64,000 nucleotides of DNA, taken from Asanoa ferruginea. GTDB lineage: Bacteria; Actinomycetota; Actinomycetes; Mycobacteriales; Micromonosporaceae. This document shows, piece by piece, positions 46,553-53,741 of the stretch (position 1 is its first letter; every line of letters begins with the position of its first letter). Position numbers and translations under genes: made by a program. The DNA lies in the NCBI RefSeq assembly GCF_003387075.1, contig NZ_QUMQ01000001.1, forward strand, positions 5,952,001 to 6,016,000, written 5' to 3'. The notes beneath the pieces are model-generated. The model was not told where the DNA came from, made no database searches, and saw nothing but the letters and a program-made list of their open reading frames with translations.

Positions 46553-46575
46553 TGCCCCGGCCAACGGCCGGGGCA
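46553..46575. terminator. Bidirectional terminator-like hairpin
   Basis: TGCCCCGGCC / GGCCGGGGCA form a perfect 10-bp stem with a 3-base loop between the convergent GlsB-like gene and the sigma-like gene. There is no long T-run, but its placement between two stop codons is typical of actinobacterial terminators. Confidence 0.75.
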
Positions 46576-46597
46576 CCATCTTGCCGGGGCCACGTTG

Positions 46598-47158
46598 TCA
46601 GATGGCCGGCGGGACGAGGGTGAGGATCGGCCTCGGCGGAGCCAGCGCATCCGTGCCGTTGCCGCGGTCGAACAACGACATGAGCTCTCCTAGCTGGCGC
46701 ATGACAATCGGTCTGGGGATCTGCAGGGTGTTGGCCAGTTGCCGCGGGTCGTGGCCGCCGAACACTGTCAAAGCCAGCACCGACCGCTGGACCGAAGAGA
46801 GCACCTTGACGTCGGGCTCAGCGTCTTCCGATGTGCTCCCACCAGGGTCGGGCGGTGACTGCGGCGGCGCGGTGCCGAACCGCTCGATGGCTGCCAACCG
46901 GCCGATGCAGCGCCAGTAGACGGACCGGGCCAGGCCCACCCGGGTGTGCCTGCTCGACGCTTGCGGGTAGTGGATGGGCCGGGAAGCGGCCGCGAACGTC
47001 GCCGCGACGATGTCGCTCGCGGCGTCGACGTCGTCGAGCAGCATTGACGCCAGGCAGAGCAGCGGGGCGGCGTGGTAGCGGCACAGCATGCGCGCGTATC
47101 CGCGGCGCCGGCGCTCGATGGTCGTCATGCGGGCAGGCGGCAGGGCTTGGATGGTCAT
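46598..47158 (-). CDS. Degenerate ECF sigma-like protein
   Basis: The 186-residue protein keeps an ECF-like layout: a helical N-terminal part (RMLCRYHAAPLLCLASMLLD, then DIVAATFAAA) resembling region 2, and a C-terminal part (SSVQRSVLALTVFGGHDPRQ, then LANTLQIPRPIVMRQLGELM) resembling region 4. The aromatic/basic promoter-melting residues of region 2 are missing, and the region 4 HTH is weak. It could be a sigma-like regulator, an anti-sigma decoy or an evolving remnant. ATG 47158 has GAGGTG upstream. Confidence 0.65.
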   Translation of the reverse strand: MTIQALPPARMTTIERRRRGYARMLCRYHAAPLLCLASMLLDDVDAASDIVAATFAAASRPIHYPQASSRHTRVGLARSVYWRCIGRLAAIERFGTAPPQSPPDPGGSTSEDAEPDVKVLSSVQRSVLALTVFGGHDPRQLANTLQIPRPIVMRQLGELMSLFDRGNGTDALAPPRPILTLVPPAI

Positions 47159-47301
47159 CGCGCACCTCGGCGGGTCAGCGTTCGTCGGACTGACACGCCG
47201 CCGGGGTCTGGGGCAGCTCTTCGGAGAATAGACGTCGAACCGCCCCCGACGCACATTTCGACGCACGACCCATACAGCGACTGGTCGATGGATGGGACCG
47301 A

Positions 47302-47398
47302 GCTATGGTTGCCTTAGCGCAAGCACCGCCGTAGTCGGCGGGTTCGCCTCCAGACCCTGGGTGGACTGGCTTGGAATCGAACCCCGCCGAGGAGAGCG
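47302..47398 (+). promoter_or_regulatory. Conserved promoter/leader of the second SigB-type sigma gene
   Basis: GCTATGGTTGCC (47302-47313) and a 30-base block (47342-47371) repeat the leader of the paralogue at 38452-38547 at 12/12 and 28/30 positions, with similar spacing. The frame through the block ends in a stop overlapping the start codon here, while it is open in copy 1. This argues for conservation as nucleic acid rather than as a leader peptide. Confidence 0.6.
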
Positions 47399-48196
47399 AT
47401 GACCACCACCGTCGCGCGGCGACGCGGCACAGACGCCGATGACGCGTCGACCGCGACCGCACTACTTACCGTCCTGACCACCATGCCCACCGACCACCCG
47501 GGTCGCGCCCGTGCGCGGGAGAGGGCGATCGAGGCGTGGCTCCCGCTGGCCCGCCGCCTCGCCCATCGCTACGCCGGCCGCGGCGAGCCGACCGACGACC
47601 TGGTGCAGACCGCGTCGCTGGGGCTGGTGATGGCCATCGACCGGTTCGAGGCCGATCGTGGCATCGACTTCCCCGGGTTCGCCATTCCGACCATCGTCGG
47701 TGGGATCAAGCGCCACTTCCGTGACCTCACGTGGGCGGTGCGGGTGCCGCGCCGGCTCCAGGAACTGCGGATCGCGATCACCACGGCCGACGTGGCGCTG
47801 ACGCACACCCTGCATCGCTCGCCGACCGTGGCCGAAGTCGCCGCCTATCTGGATGTCAGCGAGGATGACGTCCTCGAGGGCCTCGACGGGATCCGCGCCT
47901 ATCGCGCCACCTCACTGTCCACACCGGTCGGTGTCGACGGCGGTGTGATGGAGCTTGGAGACGTGGTCGGTGGTGTCGATCCCGACTTCGAGCTCGCCGA
48001 GAACCGCCTGGCCCTGGGCCCGGCGCTGCAACGGCTCGACGACCGGGAACGCCGGATCCTGACCTTGCGGTTCTACGGCAACCTCAGCCAGATCGAGATC
48101 GCCGAGCAGGTGGGCATCTCCCAGATGCACGTCTCCCGCCTGATCACCCGCGCGTTGGCCACGCTGCGCCGCCACCTCGACGACAACGACGCGTGA
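47399..48196 (+). CDS. SigB/SigF-family alternative RNA polymerase sigma factor (copy 2)
   Basis: The 265-residue protein is a close paralogue of the sigma factor at 38548, aligning without large gaps: ERAIEAWLPLARRLAHRY, DDLVQTASLGLVMAIDRF, FPGFAIPTIVGGIKRHFRD, VPRRLQELRIAI and QIEIAEQVGISQMHVSRLI. The two copies are about 9 kb apart and share a leader. The differences (EL to GI after TIVG, VMAIDRFEADRGIDF) could change anti-sigma binding. GAGGAG precedes ATG 47399; its stop overlaps the start of a broken hydrolase gene (GTGA). Confidence 0.92.
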   Translation: MTTTVARRRGTDADDASTATALLTVLTTMPTDHPGRARARERAIEAWLPLARRLAHRYAGRGEPTDDLVQTASLGLVMAIDRFEADRGIDFPGFAIPTIVGGIKRHFRDLTWAVRVPRRLQELRIAITTADVALTHTLHRSPTVAEVAAYLDVSEDDVLEGLDGIRAYRATSLSTPVGVDGGVMELGDVVGGVDPDFELAENRLALGPALQRLDDRERRILTLRFYGNLSQIEIAEQVGISQMHVSRLITRALATLRRHLDDNDA

Positions 48197-48600
48197 GCGG
48201 CACGCTGGCCTATACGTTCGCCGGCAGGGGAGAGCCCCTGCTGCTCGTTCACGGCCTCGGCGGGAGCCGCCACACCTGGCGCCACCTCATCAGCACCCTG
48301 GCCCAGACGCACACCGTGATCGCACCGGACCTGCCCGGTCACGGCGATTCCGGCGCACCCGACGGGGACTACTCCCTCGGCGCCCACGCCACCGCCCTGC
48401 GTGACCTGCCGCCCCAGCTCACTCCGGCGTTACGCGCGGCCACCCTGCCGGCCGCGGAGACCGACAAGACCATCCCGCCACACCACCACGAAGCGAACGC
48501 GGCGGCGACACCCGCCTTCTACACCGCCGAGATAGCGGACGCCGGGCACTACCCGGAGGCCTCGTGGCGTGCGGTTATCGCAATCGGCCAGGATCACTGA
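48193..48600 (+). pseudogene. Alpha/beta hydrolase with central deletion (nucleophile elbow missing)
   Basis: The reading frame begins like an intact alpha/beta hydrolase: EPLLLVHGLGGSRHTWRHLI (oxyanion-hole HG) and VIAPDLPGHGDSGAPDGDYS. It then jumps at about residue 65-70 from SLGAHATAL to unrelated-looking sequence, and ends with FYTAEIADAGHYPEASWRAV, resembling the catalytic-His end of the fold. The GxSxG nucleophile and the acid residue are absent, and the length is 135 instead of about 270. This is best read as an internal in-frame deletion of a former hydrolase. It is translationally coupled to the sigma gene (GTGA) and to the next, intact hydrolase (TGATG). Confidence 0.7.
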
Positions 48601-49400
48601 TGTCGACGAGGAGCGGCCGCAAAGCGGCTCTCGCCGCGCCCGCCGATGGGGACGGCTTCAGCAGCAGTTGGGAGCGGGTAGGAGCCCGACGGCTGCACGT
48701 CCGTCAACGGCACAACGGCAACGCGACAACTCCCGTCGTGATGCTGCATGGCCTGGCCTGCTCGCACCGACACCTGATACCCACGGCGTACGCCATCCGG
48801 CGCCATCCGGTCTTCCTCCCCGATCTCCTTGGTTTCGGCCTGTCGGACAAGCCCGCCGCGGCTCTCGACGTCGGTGAGCACGCACAGGTCGTCGCCGCCC
48901 TGGTGGACCAGATGGCCATCTCGCCGGTCGCGGTGCTCGGCTGTTCGTTCGGTGCTCAGGTCGCGGCGGAGTTGACCGTCCGCCGGCCGGACCTCGTCAC
49001 GAGCCTGATCCTGGTCGGGCCGACCACCGACCCGACGGCCGCGAGCGTCCGGGGTCAACTCCGCCGGCTGCTGCTGGATCTCGTCGGTGAAGATCCACGG
49101 CAGGCCCGGATCCTGGCTGCGGACATCCGCGATGCCGGGGTGCGCCGGATCCTGGCGACGCTGCGGCATGCGGTCGGCCATCCGATGACCGACGCGTTGA
49201 GCGCGATCAATGTGCCCACCTTGCTGGTGCGGGGCAGCGCCGACCGGATCGCCCCGGACGCGTGGCTCGCCAAAGCCGCCGCGCTGATGCCGGACGCGCA
49301 ACGACTCACGATCGCCGGAGCCGCCCATAACGCTGTCACCACGGCCGGAATACAGCTCGGTGCGGCCGTTGAGGCATACCTGCGGCGTACGGTTGGGTGA
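48600..49400 (+). CDS. Alpha/beta hydrolase (intact)
   Basis: The 266-residue protein has the oxyanion-hole VVMLHGLACSHRHLIPT, VFLPDLLGFGLSDKP, the nucleophile elbow GCSFG (Ser), a late Asp in LLVRGSADRIAPD and a His in IAGAAHNAVT, forming a complete Ser-Asp-His triad. The substrate is unknown; close patterns occur in RsbQ-like and ester hydrolases near stress sigma factors. It starts inside the stop of the broken hydrolase, so the operon sigma - broken hydrolase - hydrolase is tightly coupled. Confidence 0.88.
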   Translation: MSTRSGRKAALAAPADGDGFSSSWERVGARRLHVRQRHNGNATTPVVMLHGLACSHRHLIPTAYAIRRHPVFLPDLLGFGLSDKPAAALDVGEHAQVVAALVDQMAISPVAVLGCSFGAQVAAELTVRRPDLVTSLILVGPTTDPTAASVRGQLRRLLLDLVGEDPRQARILAADIRDAGVRRILATLRHAVGHPMTDALSAINVPTLLVRGSADRIAPDAWLAKAAALMPDAQRLTIAGAAHNAVTTAGIQLGAAVEAYLRRTVG

Positions 49401-49461
49401 GCCAGACATCGCTGCCCCGGTCTTCGGCAGTGCCGACGACTCACAGAAGGTGCGGCCACCC

Positions 49462-50199
49462 ATGGCATCGATCAGCCGCTGGGCCCACGCTCACGAGTTG
49501 ATCGCCCGACAGGGCAGCCAGCTCGACCGGCCGGGCAATGTCGCGGACGCGCTGCGCAGGATCTGCGGTGCGACGGCGACGGCGCTCACCGCCTCCGGCG
49601 TCGGTGTCAGCGTGGTGACCAGCGACGGCGACTGGGGATTCGCGATCGCGTCCAACCCGGCCTGCCAAGTCTTGGAGGAGCTCCAGTTCACGCTCGGGGA
49701 GGGTCCGTGTGTGGACGCCCTCGCGACCGGCCGGCCGGTTCTCGTCGCCGATGTGGCCGACGATGTCGCCGGCCGCTGGCCGATCTACCGTTCGGCGGTG
49801 CGCGAGAAGGGCGTGCGGTCAGTGTTCGCGTTTCCGTTGCTGGCCGGTTCCGCGAGTGTGGGCGTGCTCGACGTCTTCCGCGGCCGGGCCGGGGCGATGA
49901 ACGAGGAGGAAGTCGCCCAGTCGCTGACGTTCGCGGACATCGCCCGCACCGCCATTCTCGACGGGCAGCACGAAGCGCCGGTCGACGAGGTGCCGGACGG
50001 CTTCGACGAGAGTCCGGGCTACCGCGCCGAGGTCTTCCAGGCCCAGGGGATGGTGATGGTGCAGCTCGGTGTCACGCTCGCGGAAGCGCTCCTGCGGCTC
50101 CGCGCCCACGCGTACGCGAATGACCGCACGCTCGCGGACGTCGCTCGGGATGTGGTCGGCCGCGCATTGCGGTTCGATAGGGAACGGAGGTTGCCGTGA
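49462..50199 (+). CDS. GAF-ANTAR RNA-binding regulator 1
   Basis: The 245-residue protein has a GAF sensor domain (about 15-165; FTLGEGPCVDALATGRPVL, then VFAFPLLAGSASVGVLDVFR). A C-terminal ANTAR domain (about 185-240; VFQAQGMVMVQLGVTLAEAL and ADVARDVVGRAL) follows. ANTAR proteins bind double-hairpin RNAs to stop transcription termination. ATG 49462 was chosen with AGAAGG upstream. The next GAF-ANTAR gene begins inside its stop (GTGA). The GAF ligand is unknown. Confidence 0.88.
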   Translation: MASISRWAHAHELIARQGSQLDRPGNVADALRRICGATATALTASGVGVSVVTSDGDWGFAIASNPACQVLEELQFTLGEGPCVDALATGRPVLVADVADDVAGRWPIYRSAVREKGVRSVFAFPLLAGSASVGVLDVFRGRAGAMNEEEVAQSLTFADIARTAILDGQHEAPVDEVPDGFDESPGYRAEVFQAQGMVMVQLGVTLAEALLRLRAHAYANDRTLADVARDVVGRALRFDRERRLP

Positions 50200-50927
50200 C
50201 TACCCTTTCCGCGCAGCGCCTGGCCGAGGTGTTCGTCGAGGTCTCCGACACCCTCGTCGACGAGTTCGACCTGGTCGACTTCCTGCACGTGCTCACCATG
50301 CGCACCGCGGAGATCGCGTCGGCCGGCGTCGTCGGGCTGGTTCTCGCCGACCGAAACGGTCACCTGCACTTCATGGCGGCCTCGCGCGAGGATGCCCGAA
50401 TGTTGGAGCTGTTCCAGCTCCAGAACGACGAGGGACCCTGCCTCGACGCGTTCCGCACCGGCACGGCGGTGATCAACACTGATTTGCGGAAGGACGGCGG
50501 ACGCTGGCCGCTGTTCGCGCCGCACGCCACCGCCGCTGGGTTCCGGTCCGTGCACGCATTCCCGCTGCGGCTGCGCGCGCAGACGATCGGCGCCCTCAAC
50601 GTCTTCGGCACCACGGCCAGCCAGAGCCTCGATCCCGAAGACGTGCCGCTGGTGCAGGCGTTGGCCGACCTGGCGTCGATCGCCCTCGTGCAGGAACGCA
50701 CCGTCCGGCAGGGGCAGGTGCTGGCCGAACAGCTTCAGGGCGCGCTCAACAGCCGGGTCGTCATCGAGCAGGCCAAGGGAGCGGTGGCGCAACACCGCGG
50801 CGTCAGCGTCGATGAGGCGTTCGAGCTCATCCGTGGGTACGCGCGGAGCAACAACCGTAGGCTCGGCGACGTCGCCCGCTCGGTCATCGCCGACGCGGAC
50901 GGCGTCGCTGGTCTCACCCGTCCGTGA
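50196..50927 (+). CDS. GAF-ANTAR RNA-binding regulator 2
   Basis: The 243-residue paralogous architecture has a GAF domain (about 20-165; EGPCLDAFRTGTAVINTDL, HAFPLRLRAQTIGALNVFG). An ANTAR domain (about 175-235; VVIEQAKGAVAQHRGVSVDEA, quoted in part, and GDVARSVI) follows. Its ANTAR matches the family consensus (IEQAKG) better than the first copy's. The two coupled proteins may form a heterodimer, since ANTAR proteins act as dimers. Confidence 0.9.
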   Translation: MTTLSAQRLAEVFVEVSDTLVDEFDLVDFLHVLTMRTAEIASAGVVGLVLADRNGHLHFMAASREDARMLELFQLQNDEGPCLDAFRTGTAVINTDLRKDGGRWPLFAPHATAAGFRSVHAFPLRLRAQTIGALNVFGTTASQSLDPEDVPLVQALADLASIALVQERTVRQGQVLAEQLQGALNSRVVIEQAKGAVAQHRGVSVDEAFELIRGYARSNNRRLGDVARSVIADADGVAGLTRP

Positions 50928-50936
50928 TCGGATCCG

Positions 50937-51458
50937 CTAGAGCTGACTCGTCGCCTGATTGAGCAGGCTCTGGTGCTCCTCGATGACCGGAGCGGCCGCG
51001 GCGGCATCCTGCTTGACCGCGGCGTCCGAGCCCTTGGTGGTCTCGCGCTGGCAGTTTGCCGTTGCCGCCGTGTTGGCCGCCTGCTGCACCGGAATCCAGA
51101 CCCGGTCATATTGGCTGTCCGGCACCTTGTCCAGCCGCGTCGTCGCCTGGCGTGCGGCGTCCGCCGGGCCCAGCGCCACGCCGACTGACGATGCGGTTTT
51201 CTGGAGGGACTGGTCCAGCCGGGTGTTGTCGGTGACGAGCCGCCCACCGAGGTCCTTGACCTGCTGGCTCTGCCCCTTCTGCTGAGCCTGTTGGCCGGTG
51301 GCGATCTCCAACAGGTTGAACTGATGTGCGGCCTGGAGATAGGCGACGTCCTGCGCGGACGGCGCCGCGGTGGGTGAGCTTGCCGCCCCGGCCACGGCAG
51401 GACCGGCGCCGAGCGCGGCCACGAGAGCGGCGGCTACCCCGAGTGTTCGCAATGCCAT
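50937..51458 (-). CDS. Secreted DUF4142 (ferritin-like four-helix) protein
   Basis: The 173-residue protein starts with a signal peptide (MALRTLGVAAALVAALGAGPAVAGA). A DUF4142 domain follows: SAQDVAYLQAAHQFNLLEIA, GGRLVTDNTRLDQSLQK, DRVWIPVQQA and the C-terminal EEHQSLLNQA. DUF4142 proteins have a ferritin-like fold and unknown function, often in stress neighbourhoods. ATG 51458 has GAGGGGG upstream. A SigB-like promoter lies upstream. Confidence 0.88.
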   Translation of the reverse strand: MALRTLGVAAALVAALGAGPAVAGAASSPTAAPSAQDVAYLQAAHQFNLLEIATGQQAQQKGQSQQVKDLGGRLVTDNTRLDQSLQKTASSVGVALGPADAARQATTRLDKVPDSQYDRVWIPVQQAANTAATANCQRETTKGSDAAVKQDAAAAAPVIEEHQSLLNQATSQL

Positions 51459-51490
51459 GGCCGTGGTCCCCCTCACTGCACGAGGGTTGA

Positions 51491-51514
51491 CTACCCGGGC
51501 ATCTCAGCGCTAAC
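51491..51514 (-). promoter_or_regulatory. SigB/SigF-like promoter of the DUF4142 gene
   Basis: On the minus strand, GTTA (complement of 51511-51514), 14-base spacer, GGGTAG (complement of 51491-51496). It differs from GTTT-N(14-16)-GGGTAY at one -35 and one -10 base. The start codon is 33 bases downstream. Confidence 0.5.
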
Positions 51515-51526
51515 CGCTCGTCGTGC

Positions 51527-52075
51527 CTATTGCGCGGTCTCCCGGACGGGCGGTGGCCAGGAGCGCTGCGGATCGACCTGTTCGGCGATCTGGCGGCCGA
51601 TGTCGCGCAGCTCGGCTACTTGTTCGGGGCGGATCGCGTCGAACACGGCTCGCCGGACCGCTTCGACGTGCCCGGGCGCGGCCTGCACGACGACGGCCCA
51701 GCCGGCCTCGGTGAGGGTCGCCTCGACGAAGCGGCCGTTCTCGGCGGAGGGCTCGCGGGAGATCCAACCGCGCTCCTCCAGGCGCTTGACCACGTTTGAC
51801 AGCCGGGAGAGCGAGGCGTTGGTGAACTGGGCCAGGTCGCTCATCCGCATCCGCCGGTCGGGCGACATCGACAGCCCACCGAGGACCAGGTATTCGAAGA
51901 ACGAGATGCCGCTGTCGCGCTGCAACTGGGCGTCGAACGCGCCCGGCAGTTTGATCATGAGCCAGGACAGGGCGAGCCAGGCGTCGCGCTCGTCTGGCGA
52001 CAGCCATCGCGGTTCGGTCTGGCCCTCCACGGCGTACAGCCTACCGGCCCACGGCATGCCTTTGACGTAGATCAC
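51527..52075 (-). CDS. MarR family transcriptional regulator
   Basis: The 182-residue protein has a MarR winged HTH (about 55-130; GISFFEYLVLGGLSMSPDRR, MSDLAQFTNASLSRLSNVVK, RLEERGWISREP with the wing). It is divergent from an azoreductase-like gene. The intergenic region contains three copies of one palindrome, one of them covering the gene start. Starts at GTG 52075, ATG 52057 or GTG 52030 are all possible; the domain is intact in each case. It is probably a quinone/electrophile-responsive autorepressor, by analogy to MarR-azoreductase pairs. Confidence 0.88.
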   Translation of the reverse strand: MIYVKGMPWAGRLYAVEGQTEPRWLSPDERDAWLALSWLMIKLPGAFDAQLQRDSGISFFEYLVLGGLSMSPDRRMRMSDLAQFTNASLSRLSNVVKRLEERGWISREPSAENGRFVEATLTEAGWAVVVQAAPGHVEAVRRAVFDAIRPEQVAELRDIGRQIAEQVDPQRSWPPPVRETAQ

Positions 52076-52132
52076 TTCAACGTTGACTTCATTCTTGAAG
52101 TAAGCTTACGGTGACTTCAAGCGTGAAGTCAC
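52074..52132. promoter_or_regulatory. Array of three MarR operator sites, ACTTCA-N4-TGAAGT
   Basis: Site 1 at 52074-52089 (ACTTCA-ACGT-TGACTT, imperfect), site 2 at 52086-52101 (perfect arms) and site 3 at 52114-52129 (perfect, extending to 9-base arms GTGACTTCA/TGAAGTCAC at 52111-52132). Sites 1 and 2 share four bases; sites 2 and 3 start 28 bases apart. They span the whole marR/azoreductase promoter region. Confidence 0.85.
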
Positions 52133-52143
52133 ACGAGCGAAGG

Positions 52144-52821
52144 ATGGCCACCGTGACGCTTTTCCGGCTGGACGCCAGCATCCGGGCCGAAGGCTCCGCG
52201 AGCCGCGAGATCGCCGACATCGTCGAGCAGGAGTGGCTGGCGGCCCACCCGGGCGAGACGGTCGAGCGCCGGCACATCGGCGTCGAGGTGCTACCCGCCG
52301 ACGCGTGGGGACACGCGGTCAGTGCCGGCTACGTGCAGGCCGAGGACCGAACGGCCGAGCAGACCGCCGCCCTCAAGCTGGCCACCACGCTGACCGATGA
52401 GCTGGTCAGCGCCGACGCCGTGTTGCTGGCCGTGCCGCTCTACAACTGGGGCGTTTCGCAGCACGTCAAGGTCTGGTTCGACCTGATCATGACCGATCCG
52501 CGGGTGCGCGCACCCGAGCCGCTGCTGCGAGGAAAGCCGGTGGTGCTGGCCACGGTCCGCGGCGGCGGATACGCCCCGGGCATGCCCAAGCACGGCTGGG
52601 ACCACTCCACGCCGTACCTGCGCCGGATGCTCGGCGACCTCTGGGGCGCCGACCTGACCGTGGTCGAGCGGGAACTGACCCTGGCGGAGGTGAACCCCGC
52701 GATGGAGCCGCTACGCCCGCTTGCCGCCCAGCTGCACGCCGAGGCCCTGGACGCGGCCCTGGCCGTGGGCCGGGCGTTCGGGATCGTGCCCGTCGGGGAA
52801 ACGCCTCGGGCCGCTGGGTAG
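52144..52821 (+). CDS. FMN-dependent NADH-azoreductase/NAD(P)H dehydrogenase (quinone) family
   Basis: The 225-residue flavodoxin-like protein has the phosphate-binding LDASIRAEGSASREIADIV, the FMN-contact VPLYNWGVSQHVKVWFD and VLATVRGGGYAP, as in AzoR-type FMN NADH:quinone oxidoreductases. It would reduce quinones or azo compounds by two electrons, avoiding semiquinone stress. ATG 52144 has GAAGG upstream. The gene is under the three-site MarR operator array. Its last 111 bases are antisense to the tail of the next gene. Confidence 0.88.
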   Translation: MATVTLFRLDASIRAEGSASREIADIVEQEWLAAHPGETVERRHIGVEVLPADAWGHAVSAGYVQAEDRTAEQTAALKLATTLTDELVSADAVLLAVPLYNWGVSQHVKVWFDLIMTDPRVRAPEPLLRGKPVVLATVRGGGYAPGMPKHGWDHSTPYLRRMLGDLWGADLTVVERELTLAEVNPAMEPLRPLAAQLHAEALDAALAVGRAFGIVPVGETPRAAG

Positions 52822-53652
52822 CCAGGGGCCGACCAGGTCCTCCGCGAGGGTCCAGAGCGCGGCGCGGCGGGCGGGGTCGGCGGCGCGAGCCGGGATGCGG
52901 AGGCGGCGTGGGCCCGGGCCGAAGAAGCCGCCCGTCATCGCCGGGTCGGTGGCCAGGGTGACCGGGCCACGGGCCGCGACCGACGGTGCCGCGCCGAGCA
53001 GGCGTTGCACCAGCGCTGCCGCCGCGCGGACCGGGCGCGGCACGCCGCGGGCCTGGGCGAACACGTCGGTCGCGACCAGGCCGGGGTAGACGCAGCTGAC
53101 CTCGACGCGGGTGTCGCCCAGCCGGTCGGCCAGCTCGACGGCGAGCAGGTCGTTGGCGAACTGGGTGCGGCCCGAGACGACGCCCAGACCGCGGCCACCC
53201 TGGCGGAGGTGCGGGTCGGTCAGGTCGAGGGTGTCGCGGTAGCGGCCCGCGTTGGCGACCAGCACCACCCGGCCCGACGGCGCGACCGTGAGCAGCGGCA
53301 GCAGCCGGCGGACGAGCAGGTGGCGGGAGAGATAGTTCAGCGCCAACGTGCGTTCCATGCCCTCTTCCGTCCACTCCGGAGCGAGGGCGAGCACGCCGGC
53401 GCAGAGGAGCAGCGCGTCAAGGCGTGGTGCGCGAGCGGCGATCTCGTCGGCCGCCCGCGCGGTCTCGCGCATGCTGGCCAGGTCCGCACGGACGAAGGAG
53501 CCGTCCAGGTCGGCCAGCACCGCGGCGGCCCGCGCGGAGTCCCGGCCGACGATCAGCACCCGGTAGCCGCGCCGGCCCAGCTCCACCGCGCACGCCCGGC
53601 CGATCCCACCGGTGCCACCGGTCACGACCGCCGTCGGTTTGTCGTCTCTCAT
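52711..53652 (-). CDS. SDR-fold protein lacking the catalytic residues, with antisense tail
   Basis: The 313-residue protein has an intact Rossmann start (VVTGGTGGIGRACAVELGRR) and the overall layout of retinol-dehydrogenase-like SDRs (LLLCAGVLA, TLALNYLSRHLLVRRLLPLL). The active site is lost: the expected Ser region reads VANAGRY, and where the family has YxxSK it reads SGRTQFAN, so Tyr and Lys are replaced. It may be a regulator or pseudo-enzyme. The final 35-40 residues (after about 52830) are read from the antisense of the azoreductase gene and look non-native, suggesting loss of an earlier stop. Divergent from an AraC gene. Confidence 0.75.
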   Translation of the reverse strand: MRDDKPTAVVTGGTGGIGRACAVELGRRGYRVLIVGRDSARAAAVLADLDGSFVRADLASMRETARAADEIAARAPRLDALLLCAGVLALAPEWTEEGMERTLALNYLSRHLLVRRLLPLLTVAPSGRVVLVANAGRYRDTLDLTDPHLRQGGRGLGVVSGRTQFANDLLAVELADRLGDTRVEVSCVYPGLVATDVFAQARGVPRPVRAAAALVQRLLGAAPSVAARGPVTLATDPAMTGGFFGPGPRRLRIPARAADPARRAALWTLAEDLVGPWLPSGPRRFPDGHDPERPAHGQGRVQGLGVQLGGKRA

Positions 53653-53741
53653 GTGCTTGACGCTAGGGAGGATTCCGGCGGCGAACCATGCGTGCGCGTC
53701 CGGGGAACCCCAGCGGGCGTCTCGTACGGCACGCTGGTGGA

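Noticed and set aside
47365-47385. Sequence whose complement resembles a tRNA T-arm (GGGGTTCGATTCC)
   Set aside because: No acceptor, D or anticodon stems can be built around it on that strand; the flanks are the sigma gene start and its leader.
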